The notes under the pieces were generated by a model. The model saw only the letters and a program-made list of their open reading frames with translations. It was not told the origin of the DNA and did not search any database. Below are positions 1 to 8,522 of a stretch of DNA of 64,000 bases, piece by piece; position 1 is the first letter of the stretch, and each line of letters begins with the position of its first letter. Source of the DNA: Nitrospiraceae bacterium (GTDB lineage: Bacteria; Nitrospirota; Nitrospiria; Nitrospirales; UBA8639); the NCBI GenBank assembly GCA_020632595.1, contig JACKFF010000002.1:310001-374000 (forward strand), read 5' to 3'. Made by a program: the position numbers and the translations under genes.

Positions 1-44
1 AAGAAAAGATAGAGAAAGGGTAAAATAAAGAAAGGAGTGAGATA

Positions 45-521
45 ATGAATTGTGAAACCATAAAAGATTTTTCAAATACAATCCTTCTAACCCTTTTATT
101 ATTGTTCTTGTCAGGCATAGGAATCCCTTCGAATGGTGAAGCGATGTTGGTCGCCGGAAAGGTTGCAGGCGGAAAGGAATTCGGTCCCATGCCTGATCTC
201 AAAGAAAAGAGCACAGCCAGATTGCGCGATTCCCGCAGATGGGAAAAACGATTGTTCGACGTCCCGCTTATTCAGGAAGCTCCTCCAAAATACGACTTTC
301 AGTGGAAACACGGTCCGAATTTTTCTCTCAAAGATCCAGGGAAGTTACCCGGAATTCAATTAGGGGTCGAAATGCACAGTTTCCAGGCTTTGGAATCGGT
401 TATCCCCGAAGGAACCCTTCCGAAAGAAATACACGTGAACCGTGACCGGTTGCCGCTCGTGCTTCCTCCCTCTATCAAGGGTCCTGACTATAACGGAGGG
501 TTTCTCCGGTTTACCTGGTAA
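45..521 (+). CDS. Exported protein of unknown function
   Basis: 158 residues. The start is well placed: AAAGGAGTG lies just upstream of the ATG. Residues about 10-32 form a hydrophobic stretch that looks like a signal peptide or single membrane anchor (ILLTLLLLFLSGIGI). The rest is soluble, basic and proline-rich, with no domain I recognise. Its last 11 bases overlap the 3' end of the convergent lipoprotein gene. Function unknown. The open frame and good ribosome-binding site support a real gene, but no homologue can be named. Confidence 0.6.
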   Translation: MNCETIKDFSNTILLTLLLLFLSGIGIPSNGEAMLVAGKVAGGKEFGPMPDLKEKSTARLRDSRRWEKRLFDVPLIQEAPPKYDFQWKHGPNFSLKDPGKLPGIQLGVEMHSFQALESVIPEGTLPKEIHVNRDRLPLVLPPSIKGPDYNGGFLRFTW

Positions 522-1578
522 CATTCGAAATTTTTTTGCATGTTCTGGCCTCATCGACCACTGGATCGATTTTATGGGTAACAATCGTCTTGCTGGACAA
601 TTTGACTCCAATGTCCCGACTAATCTGGCCAACCCACACAGGCATTCCCTGCAAATTTACCGGAGCGCGCCAAAGCCGTAGATGATTGCGTTCATCCACA
701 GTTTCCCGAGCTTTCTGAAAGGACGCATCCTGTGACCGGCCGAACAGATACAGCGGTGACAACGGCGACGTCCGATACCGGCTGCCGAAAATTGAGGATA
801 CGGCAGTCCGCCAGGCCGTATCCGCACTAAGGGTTTCGGTCAAATCCCATCCCCGGCGGACAAGGGTCACGACGCCGTGTCGCCCTTCTCCAATAATCAC
901 CAGATTGAGGGGATCCCCTTCGGATTTCTGGTCGCCGCCCAACACGCAGCAGGGCAAGTTGGTCAGGTAGTCACGTAGCTCCTCGAGATCGAGCGCTTGA
1001 ATTTGGTCCGGCGAATACAACTTGGCTATATCCCGCTTCATGAAATCCGCCTGAAAACCGGGGACGGGAAGGACGAAATCGAAATCATAGATTTTCTCAT
1101 CGCCGAGTAGTTGCACCGCAAACGCCTTGCCCCCCGGATCTAGATTCGTAAACACAAAACCGGTTGTGGTAACGCCGGCCGGAATAAGTAGCGGAATGTG
1201 TTGGTCATAGAAATACCGCATCTTGTCCGTCAAGCCTCTTTCACCAAACCCCCGGCTGAGCCAGGCCGCCTCGGAAGGGGCGAAATAGTCGGGGTCGATA
1301 CTCAACAGCTGAAGGACCAGTTCTTCCTCAGTCTGATTATGGATCTTCAGCCATAGGGGTTGTATATTCGTGTCCGGCAAGGAGCTTCCAAATACCTTCT
1401 CGCTTTCCGATGCACTCAGAACGACGGCAGAGACCCGCACCGGTCCTTCCTCCTGAGTTTCCACCCGTTCAAGAAATGCCTGGGAAAACGAATCCGGCGG
1501 AACATATTTCATGCAGCCAGCGATCAAAAGCAGCATGGATAGCAACCCTGTCCTTCCAATCCATGAGAACCATTGCAT
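511..1578 (-). CDS. Lipoprotein with LssY-C-like domain, C-terminus probably truncated
   Basis: About 355 residues from the ATG at 1578, chosen because GGAGGAG lies 4 bases upstream on the minus strand; an upstream in-frame ATG at 1701 lacks this. The N-terminus is a lipoprotein signal (LLSMLLLIAGC), so the product is probably membrane-anchored. The C-terminal third (NLVIIGEG, GW, YLFGRSQDASFQKAR, LWRAPV, WVGQISRDIGVK, HKIDPVVDEAR) matches the pattern of the LssY C-terminal family, often encoded beside PAP2 phosphatases. In that family the HxIDPxxDxAR motif is normally followed by several more helices; here the frame ends 9 residues later, so the end may be lost. Role unknown. Confidence 0.6.
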   Translation of the reverse strand: MQWFSWIGRTGLLSMLLLIAGCMKYVPPDSFSQAFLERVETQEEGPVRVSAVVLSASESEKVFGSSLPDTNIQPLWLKIHNQTEEELVLQLLSIDPDYFAPSEAAWLSRGFGERGLTDKMRYFYDQHIPLLIPAGVTTTGFVFTNLDPGGKAFAVQLLGDEKIYDFDFVLPVPGFQADFMKRDIAKLYSPDQIQALDLEELRDYLTNLPCCVLGGDQKSEGDPLNLVIIGEGRHGVVTLVRRGWDLTETLSADTAWRTAVSSIFGSRYRTSPLSPLYLFGRSQDASFQKARETVDERNHLRLWRAPVNLQGMPVWVGQISRDIGVKLSSKTIVTHKIDPVVDEARTCKKISNVTR

Positions 1579-1855
1579 ATACTCCTCCAACCCATGATTG
1601 AGTTTTGCCGGTCCTAGCTTCATGACCCACCAATGTACCATTGGAGTAATTTTCCATTCCAGTAGGAACCAAATCAGTAGAAGGGAATCGCTGCTAAACA
1701 CTGACGAAAAACGCCTTCCGGATCTTTATTCCATTTCGGTAGACAACTATTTACAATGAATTCCTTGTGTTGCCCGAGAAAGGGCAATGGGCACTGTCTT
1801 ATCAAAGAGGTAGCTTTTTCCATTTCCTCCCTTTCTCTCTGAGCAGTCTCCACTT

Positions 1856-2899
1856 ATGATTTTTGGGCACATTCAACCGAAAGATATCGCTGCATGGTCT
1901 GTCATCACGGCTCTCGCATGGCTCCTGGCGATTGGAAGCTACTCTTTTGTTTGGGCTGTCGATGTTATTCAATTGAAAAATGGAGACCAGGTGTCCGGAG
2001 ATATTATTTCGATGGAAGATACGGTTCTAGCTGTCGATACTGATTATGCGGATATCCTCAAGATCGACTGGGATGACGTCAAAGGTCTGATTTCCGACGA
2101 ACCCATTTGGGTTTCTTTTCATGACGGAGCGGATATTCCTGATGGTGTCGGCGTCCGGGAAGGAGACCGCTTGATCGTGTTTCGTCTTGAGCCGGATGGT
2201 CCGGTCCCGCTGGACAGAATCAAAACCATCAATCTGTTCGCCTTGTCTTACAGAGGATCGCTCACCTTTGGAGGAAGTGTGACATCTGGAAATACCGACA
2301 CCCAGGCCACAAATGGCTCGGGAACGCTCACGATCAACAAAGGCTGGCATCGGATCATTCTGGACGGCCGGACCAACCGCGGAAAGGCCGATGGGAAACT
2401 TACCGCGAAAAACGCCGTAGGCAACATTCGGTGGGATTATTTTCTTACCCAACGTAGTTATATTCCCGTCATTACTTTTTCGGAATACGACAAATTCCAA
2501 AAGCTGACCTATCGGAATACGACGATCGTCGGGGCCGGATATGATCTTCTGGATAGGCGGAGAAATTTTTTAACGGTGGCTGCAGGTCCTACGGCCATCT
2601 ATGAAAACTATAGTACCCAGGCGGCCACGGTCATTACCGGTCTTTCGTGGTTGGCCCGTTGGGAGCTGGAATTTCTCAAAGGGGATCTCAAGGTTTGGCA
2701 TCATCATATCGGAACTCGGGACATCGGTCGGGACAATGCCGTCCGGATCAACGCGGTGCAGGGAATCAGTGTCGACATTTACAAAGACCTCTCCTTCAGT
2801 CTCGAATATAACGTCCGGTACAATTCCGAACCGGCCGATGACCGCAAAACCACGGACAATACTATCGTCTTTGGCTTGACCCTGGACATTCAAGGGTAA
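1856..2899 (+). CDS. DUF481 (YdiY-like) outer-membrane beta-barrel
   Basis: 347 residues. Residues 1-34 form a signal peptide (WLLAIGSYSFVWA). The next segment (VIQLKNGDQVSGDIISMED) is the short beta domain that typically precedes DUF481 barrels. From about residue 120 onward alternating beta strands with aromatic girdles (GSLTFGGSVTSGNTDTQ, NIRWDYFLTQRSY, LTYRNTTIVGAGYDLL) end in FGLTLDIQG, a typical DUF481 ending. Expected location is the outer membrane; substrate unknown. The start has no strong Shine-Dalgarno. A decayed copy of the last residues of a paralogue lies about 0.8 kb downstream, beyond a vapBC pair. Confidence 0.85.
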   Translation: MIFGHIQPKDIAAWSVITALAWLLAIGSYSFVWAVDVIQLKNGDQVSGDIISMEDTVLAVDTDYADILKIDWDDVKGLISDEPIWVSFHDGADIPDGVGVREGDRLIVFRLEPDGPVPLDRIKTINLFALSYRGSLTFGGSVTSGNTDTQATNGSGTLTINKGWHRIILDGRTNRGKADGKLTAKNAVGNIRWDYFLTQRSYIPVITFSEYDKFQKLTYRNTTIVGAGYDLLDRRRNFLTVAAGPTAIYENYSTQAATVITGLSWLARWELEFLKGDLKVWHHHIGTRDIGRDNAVRINAVQGISVDIYKDLSFSLEYNVRYNSEPADDRKTTDNTIVFGLTLDIQG

Positions 2900-2991
2900 G
2901 AAAGAAAATCTCATCGGCTCCCTCCGGAACCCCAAAGTCGATAAGCTTGACTAAATTGTCATATTATCATCATTATGATATGCTTTGATGC

Positions 2992-3234
2992 ATGAGAACC
3001 ACTATCAATATTAACGATCAGCTGCTCAACGAGGCGAAAAAGAGGGCTGCCGAAACGCACCGTACGCTTACGGCCCTTATTGAAGATGCACTCCGATTGG
3101 CCTTGAGAAGGACGAACACAAATGCTGCCTCGCCTACAGTCCGAATTCCCACTTCAGGAAAAGGGGGCGTCCTTCCCGGTGTCAATTTGGATGATACCTC
3201 CGCGCTCTTGGACCGCATGGATGAGATAAAGTGA
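2992..3234 (+). CDS. vapB: VapB-type ribbon-helix-helix antitoxin
   Basis: 80 residues. The N-terminus (MRTTININDQLLNEAKKRA, then TLTALIEDALRLAL) is a ribbon-helix-helix DNA-binding fold of the VapB/DUF2191 type. The C-terminal tail, rich in G and P, would wrap the toxin. The gene overlaps the PIN toxin start by 4 bases, as is usual for translationally coupled toxin-antitoxin pairs. Such antitoxins normally repress their own promoter together with the toxin. No strong ribosome-binding site is visible. Confidence 0.85.
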   Translation: MRTTININDQLLNEAKKRAAETHRTLTALIEDALRLALRRTNTNAASPTVRIPTSGKGGVLPGVNLDDTSALLDRMDEIK

Positions 3235-3674
3235 TCCTTTGCGATGTCAATGTTTACATTTATGCCTTTCGCCGGGATGTCGAAAACCATGCGCTGTATA
3301 AGGCATGGCTTGAGAAAACCTTTATTGCCGAGCCTGCAGTCGGTGTATCCGAGATGGTACTTTCAGCCGTCGTCCGTATCGCAACTCATCCCCGAATTTT
3401 TGCCCATCCAAGTAAATTGGAAGAAGTCCTGAGTTTTGCACAATTTCTTCTGGAACAACCCAATACTGTCCGGGTCGTACCTGGACCCCGCCATTGGCAA
3501 TTCTTCACACAACTTTGCCGGAATGGAGGGACCAAGGGAAATCTCGTAGCCGATGCTTACTTCGCCGCCCTAGCAATCGAATCCGGCTGCGAATGGATTA
3601 CCACCGACCGGGATTTTTCACGTTTTCCAGGTTTGCGTTGGCGCCACCCTCTTGCCAATCCTTCTGAACCCTAA
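3231..3674 (+). CDS. vapC: PIN-domain ribonuclease toxin VapC
   Basis: 147 residues from a GTG start that overlaps the antitoxin stop. The PIN fold residues are visible: the first acidic residue in ILCDVNVYIYAFR, the central Glu in SEMVLSAVVRIATHP, and the C-terminal acidic cluster in GNLVADAYFAALAIESG and EWITTDRDFSRFPGLRW. Known members cleave tRNA or rRNA when the antitoxin is lost. All catalytic positions look present, so this is probably a working module. It is followed directly by a remnant of a DUF481 gene end. Confidence 0.88.
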   Translation: MILCDVNVYIYAFRRDVENHALYKAWLEKTFIAEPAVGVSEMVLSAVVRIATHPRIFAHPSKLEEVLSFAQFLLEQPNTVRVVPGPRHWQFFTQLCRNGGTKGNLVADAYFAALAIESGCEWITTDRDFSRFPGLRWRHPLANPSEP

Positions 3675-3745
3675 GAGATGGCTACGAATCCGAAAAACCC
3701 TATAGCACCATCATTTTGGGCTTGAGCCTGGATATTCAGGGATAG
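3674..3745 (+). pseudogene. Remnant of the 3' end of a second DUF481 gene
   Basis: Translation of this stretch ends in YSTIILGLSLDIQG-stop, which matches the NTIVFGLTLDIQG ending of the intact DUF481 gene at 2899. Nucleotide identity is only moderate, so it looks like the leftover of a diverged paralogue rather than a fresh duplication. It begins immediately after the vapC stop codon, implying that the TA pair replaced or deleted the rest of a tandem paralogue. Confidence 0.65.
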
Positions 3746-3839
3746 GTAAAATTCCCGGTTAATCCACCCAATGTGGAACATTTCGGACAACCGACCAGCA
3801 GGGAAACTTTTTTTCGGTCCCCGGCCTAATAGTCAATCT

Positions 3840-4150
3840 TGATAGACCGCCTCAATCATTCCTTCCGTTTTTTAAATTCATTCAGGCATTCACCAAAACC
3901 GCAACGCTCCGGTGACTTTTTGGCATGGGAAGGTCGAGGCCGAACCGGCTTCTGCAACATAGAGAAGCGCATCGATCTGACTTGCATCGCCCTTGAAGAA
4001 TTCGTGCGGCTTCTTAAGGGGCACAAGGGTGGCTTTTCGCAGCAAATCTTTGTAGATCTTCCCGTCCCTCATGATGACGACAAAATTCTTGTCTATTTCA
4101 CGATCAAATCAAGGTGAGGTTCTGCAGCGGATTGCCATCCACCGAGAGGA
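3840..4150 (-). pseudogene. Chimeric relic: amidohydrolase tail joined to solute-binding-domain tail
   Basis: Read on the minus strand, the first part (VDGNPLQNLTLI, then KNFVVIMRDGKIYKD after a frameshift) matches the C-terminus of the amidohydrolase ending at 5959. It runs straight into ATLVPLKKPHEFFKGD and IDALLYVAEAGSA, which match the C-terminal binding domain of the transporter fusion at 8523-10706, and then, after an internal deletion, a frameshifted MPxSHR-like segment. Two gene tails that are separate elsewhere in this window have been fused and have decayed here. Confidence 0.7.
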
Positions 4151-4158
4151 CCTCTCTC

Positions 4159-5837
4159 TCATTTCTGCTTCATTACCTTTGACGCGCCTGTGTCGTCGAG
4201 TTCGTGCATATCCGGCACATTGATGCTGTGCTCGCCGAGCCATTTGTTGACGGCCACCGGCTTGAAGTGGCTCGTCGCTTCCACGGGGAATCGAATGGGC
4301 TGGCCCGGCTTGACCGGCAGAACCTTGCCTTCCTTCACGACGAGAGTCCCGTTGACGATCACCTAGGGGATGCCCGCTGGCGGCAGACCATTCTCCCCTT
4401 GTTTGTAAGTCGCGCGCGGCGCAACCTTGTCGGGATCAAACAACGTCAGATCGGCAATCTTGCTCACCTGCACACGGCCGCGTTGTTTCATGGCTTCGAG
4501 CCCGGTATCACCAAGATGTTTGGCAGTCCAGTAACTGAGCTGCGACAACGTAAACATCAGCGGTACGCCATGCTCGCGGGCCAGTTGCAGTGTGGTGGAA
4601 TATGACGCAGCCGTGCGTGGATGGCCGGCATACTCACTGGGGTCCGCGTCCCAGGGCAGCAACTTGCCGTCCCTCCCGAGGCCCGCCATCGCATCCGAAG
4701 CGACCACCATCTGGGGTATGGTCAGCCAATATTTCATCCATTGCTTGCGCGGCGGCAGGTGCACGACAACGGTCTTGCCCGGCGTCTCTTTCACCGTCTT
4801 CAAGTACTCGTCCTTGCTCAGGAACTTGTCGAGGGTCGGGTCGTATATCGTTTCTTCGTATTTGTATCCGCTCACACTCTCCCAAAGATCGGGACGAAGT
4901 CAGCACTGATGAGCGTCGACCCGGCGGCGAAGGGGTAATACTCACCCGACACGTTGTATCCCTGGCTACGGGCAAGCTGCAACTTTTCCTCGTTCTCCCA
5001 CCAGCCGTAGTCATTATCATGTGCCAGCAATAGCGGTGCCTTCAGCAACATCGCATTGACCAGCACCTCGTCGAGGGCAATCGGTGCCTCAGTAGGCGTT
5101 TGGGTATTGAGGTGGTACCGCGTGTGGACGGAGGTCAATCTGCCATAGCGCGCGGCGGTGCGCTGGGCTTTGAACAACTCGTAACTATTCACGCCCCGCT
5201 GCATGTAGGCAATCGGCGCCCCAACCCCAAGTGCACCCTGGCGTAAGTCTTCGTCCAGCATTTTTGAGATCTGATTCATCTGATCAATGTTGCTGCGGCT
5301 GAGGGACCAGCCGACGACACCATCGGCTCCGGCCTTACCACCCCAATCAAAGAGCGTGGTGGCATCGACGGGTTCATTGATCACCAGTTCAGGATCATGC
5401 ACCAGTAATCGTGCCATGGCCATTGAGGTGGTTGTCCCGTAGTTCAGCTGCCAGCCTGATTTTTTCTTGTTTGCATACCATTCACCGACGCGCGACGCAC
5501 CAGCCTCGAGATCCATGCCGGTGGTAATGCCATCGGCCACCGCCAGCTTGGACGCAAAGGGGTCGACGGCGTGAAAGTGCGTGTCGATAAACCCCGGCGC
5601 CACCACCAGCCCCTTGGCGTTAATCGTCTCACGACCGGTAATCTTGTCCTTTGTGATGACCGAGATCCTTCCGTCCTTGATGCCCACATTGGCGATGTCG
5701 TCGTGCATCGTTTCCGGGTCCATGACCCGACCGTTGTTGATAACCAGATCGTAATCGGCGGCCAACACTGGTGTGGAAATGCCGAGCGCTAGCGCGATAC
5801 CAAGCGCGAGTACCTGACGTTTACCCGAAGACTTCAT
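4159..5837 (-). pseudogene. D-aminoacylase-like amidohydrolase with a frameshift and an internal stop
   Basis: Together the pieces encode an exported amidohydrolase of about 560 residues. A signal peptide (ALGIALALGISTPVLA) is followed by DLVINNGRVMDPET, the metal motif in APGFIDTHFHAVDP, and later SVHTRYH and LLLAHDND. This resembles N-acyl-D-amino-acid deacylases. The frame breaks near 4872 (after VPIFG; the next frame continues ESVSGYKYEETIYDP) and meets a TAG at 4363-4365 between GIP and VIVNGTLVVKEGKVLP. Either both are real lesions, giving a dead gene, or consensus errors. AAGGGAA precedes the ATG at 5837. It lies downstream of another broken amidohydrolase in the same direction. Confidence 0.8.
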
Positions 5838-5958
5838 GTTTATTTTCCCTTATCTTGACGCAAATATTAAACATGGCGACTGGGCACCTACCGACAAGAT
5901 GCTTTGCAGCCGTGCTGCAGATAACCCGGCCTCCGATCGTTCCTTCTATTGAGCCGCT

Positions 5959-7088
5959 TCACTGGATGGTGTTCTTATAAATCTTGCCGTCCTTCATGAT
6001 AATCAGGAAGTTTTTCTCTGGATTGGCGACGAGATCGAGGTTCTCGAGTGGGTTGCCGTCCACGAGCAGCATGTCAGCGTAGGCGCCTTCCTCTATAACG
6101 CCTAGCTTGCCGGGATAGGGATCACGCGGCCCGCTCAGTTTGAAGAGTTGCGCGTTGTCGTGCGTGGCCATCTTCAGCGCCTCATACGGGGTGTACCACT
6201 TCTTCAGCTTGGCGAGGAACTTGCCCTGCTTCGTCGCCAACTTGGGATCGAACAGCAGGTCCGTGCCGAAGGCCGTCTTGACCTTGTACTTCTTGGCCAG
6301 CGCAACCACCTTGTCCAGGCCGGCGACAACCTGTACATACTTGGCTGTGCTGATGGGGCTTTCGAACTTGAAGGCATCCTCGCCTTCGACGTCCATGGGC
6401 TGCATACTCCACCACACGCCCTTCTTGGCCATCAGCTTGGCGGTGTCCTCGCTGATGAAAAAGCCGTGCTCGACGGACATCGCACCCGCGTCGATCCACA
6501 ACCGGATCGCGGCGTCGGTGTTGGCATGGATCGCCACGTAGGTGTTCCAGCTCTTCGCTACCTCGACAGCCGCCTTCATCTCATCGAAGGTGTACTGCGT
6601 GACGTCCAGCGGGTCATACAGCGAACTGACGCCCCCGCCTGCCATGACCTTGATCTGCGTGGCGCCCATGCGCAGCACTTCGCGGGAACGTTTGATGACT
6701 TCGGGCACACCATCGGCGATTAACGTATGCCCAACCCTTTGCGCGTAGTCCAACGGCGTTCCCGGATTCTCCGGCACGTCGTTCGGCCCCCGAAAGTCGC
6801 CATGGCCGGATGTCTGGCTAATGTAGCCGCCCGAAGGATAGATGCGCGGACCGACGCTCAGTCCAGAATTTACGGCCCTGTAGATCGGGAAGGAATTGCC
6901 CCCGACGTCGCGCACCGTGGTAAAGCCGCGCATGAGGGTTTCCCGCGCCGCCTTGCTCGCGGCAATGCTGAGCAGGCCGAAGTCCGCAGTCATGACCTTG
7001 CTGATCGGCCAGAAATTGAACATCGAGTGCCAGTGGGCGTCTGTGAGGCCCGGCATCAGCGTACGTCCGCTGCCATCGATGACACGCC
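5959..7088 (-). pseudogene. Amidohydrolase (imidazolonepropionase-like), N-terminus removed by an IS junction
   Basis: About 375 residues remain. Visible motifs are MPGLTDAHWHS (HxH metal ligands), the Lys in ATQIKVMAGGG, VAIHANTD, SVEHGFF and the Asp in AFGTDLLFD, as in exported amidohydrolases of the prolidase/imidazolonepropionase type. It ends normally with DGNPLENL and IIMKDGKIY. The 5' end is missing: at about 7088 the sequence switches to the interior of an IS1111-type transposase gene on the other strand, so the signal peptide and first beta domain are gone. An internal ATG at 7056 would give a 365-residue product without export signal. Probably non-functional. Confidence 0.82.
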
Positions 7089-7978
7089 CGCCCGCCCTCG
7101 TCGGGATGGAAGCCTGTGGCGGGGCTCATTACTGGGCGCGGGAGCTGACGAAGCTGGGGCACGAGGTGCGGCTGATCGCTCCGCAGTATGTCAAACCGTG
7201 GGTGCAGACCAATAAGAGTGATGCCGCCGATGCCCGAGCGATCGGTCGCGCGGTGCAAGAGCCGGGGATGCGGTTCGTCGGCCTGGCGAGCGAAACGCAG
7301 CAGGCCGTGCAAGCCCTCCATCGGGTCCGGAGTCTCTCCCTGAGCAATCGCACCGCCCTCGTGAATCAGACCCGTGGCATCTTACTGGAATACGGCGTGG
7401 CCATTCCCCAGGGAGTCGCCGCGGTTCGGAAGATGCTGCCCCTCCTGCTAGCCGACGAGCGATGGGCCCCTCTGCTCCAACAGTTTTTGATCGACCAACA
7501 GGCGGAGTGGCAATATTGGGATGCCAAGATTGAGGCGGTGACGGCTCAGATCAAACGGGAGAATGCCGCGCAGCCGATCTGTTCCCGACTCGAGCAAGCT
7601 CGCGGCATTGGCCCCTTAGGCGCCTCGGCTCTCTGGGGCAAAACGGCGGGCCAGTCCTCTCAGAACGGCCGCCATTTCGCCGCCACGTTGGGGCTGGTCC
7701 CCAAGCACACCGGCACGGGAGGGAAGGTCCGGCTCGGGGGGATCAGTAAACGGGGAGAGCGCTATCTCCGGCAGTTGCTGATTCATGGGGCCCGGGCGGT
7801 CGTGAGGCAAGTGGGGGAGAAACCCGATCGCCTCAGCTGTTGGATCCGGCGGCTCGTGGCCCGCCGGGGGATGAAGAAGGCGATCGTGGCCTTGGCGAAT
7901 AAGAATGCGCGGATGGCCTTCGCGCTCATCCACGGGGAGCAGCTGTATGATGTCACAAAAATGTGCGGGGCCGCGTAA
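7089..7978 (+). pseudogene. Truncated IS110/IS1111 DEDD transposase
   Basis: Encodes the last 296 residues of the 340-residue transposase, starting at PALVGMEACGG. The lost N-terminus includes the GIDLAKN segment with the first catalytic Asp of the DEDD RuvC-like domain, so the product cannot be active. The remainder keeps the Glu in GMEACGG, the Asp pair in NKSDAADARAI and the C-terminal transposase_20 region (ARGIGPLGASALWG). It differs from the intact copy at three residues seen by eye (G/C, T/A and L/R). An open frame runs in from 6896, but those first 64 codons are antisense amidohydrolase DNA. Confidence 0.88.
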
Positions 7979-8219
7979 CGAAGACGGAGAAGCGCTTGCC
8001 AAGGATTGCGTAGCAGGAGACACCAACTGATGGGCGAACGGGGTCACCCCCGCAGCAGCAAAACCTGAGTCTTGTCATCGGCTGAACCATCAAGCCGTCA
8101 GAATGCCTAGGAGCTGCCGCGCGACAACCATCAAGGCTCGGAACGAAAACGGTTCCCTCACGAAGCCGGATATAGGACCGCAGACCCGCTCTCACAGTTG
8201 TGAATCCCGCTTGCAAAAC
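7979..8219 (+). ncRNA. Putative seekRNA/bridge RNA region of the truncated IS1111 copy
   Basis: About 240 bases without a gene follow the transposase stop and precede the terminal repeat. IS1111-group elements are known to encode a short guide RNA in this 3' region. The DNA shows stem-loops, for example CGGCT...AGCCG at about 8080-8098 and GGAAC...GTTCC at about 8138-8154. Against the intact copy every base read matches except a block at 8191-8210 (CTCACAGTTGTGAATCCCGC here). Identification as a guide RNA rests on family knowledge and position; transcription is not shown. Confidence 0.55.
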
Positions 8220-8238
8220 AGGGGGAGTCCATATATGA

Positions 8239-8522
8239 CAAAGACGGCTGGAAGATTTAATCCAACCCCGCCAAGGGGTGTTTCTACGGGCATCCATGGC
8301 GAGAGACTGTTGGCCACCGCCCGCATGATTTCCACCAATTTCCCGACTAACACTACGATGACGGCTAAGAGGATGAGAAAACTCTCCCATTGACTGTGGC
8401 CTTGATGAAACCAACTATCTCTTGCATAGGATTTTGATCGACTCTCTGTGTTAATTCAGAGGAAGGGGAAAGCTCAACGTCAGGAAAGGCCATGTTGACC
8501 ATTTTTCCTAAGGCGATCTTTT
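8239..8522 (-). other. Short gene-poor stretch with a possible membrane-peptide remnant
   Basis: On the minus strand an open frame from about 8457 runs into the IS end at 8238 without a stop. It reads WESFLILLAVIVVLVGKLVEI, then MRAVANSLSPW and TPLGGVGLNLPAV. The first part would be one membrane helix. It has no convincing start codon and is cut by the IS, so it may be the stub of an interrupted gene. Nothing else is recognised here. Confidence 0.25.

Larger units (their letters stand above)
7089..8238 (+). mobile_element. 5'-truncated IS110-family (IS1111 group) element
   Basis: From 7089 this is almost identical to the intact element at 37546-38923 (opposite strand) but lacks its upstream end and the first 40-odd transposase codons. 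The 3' end is complete, with the subterminal repeat AGGGGGAGTCCATA at 8220-8233 and the flank TATGACAAAGA also seen at the other copy. The left junction lies inside an amidohydrolase gene, so a deletion removed both the IS left end and the start of that gene. Confidence 0.88.

Noticed and set aside
4204..4605. 133-codon plus-strand open frame
   Set aside because: Antisense to the aminoacylase pseudogene, with no domain and no start signal.
6896..7088. In-frame start extending the truncated transposase to 360 residues
   Set aside because: These codons are the reverse complement of the amidohydrolase gene and have no similarity to the N-terminus of the intact transposase.
7616..8047. 143-codon open frame opposite the transposase (also at 37740-38171)
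   Set aside because: Identical in both IS copies because it is antisense to the transposase; no ribosome-binding site or known domain.
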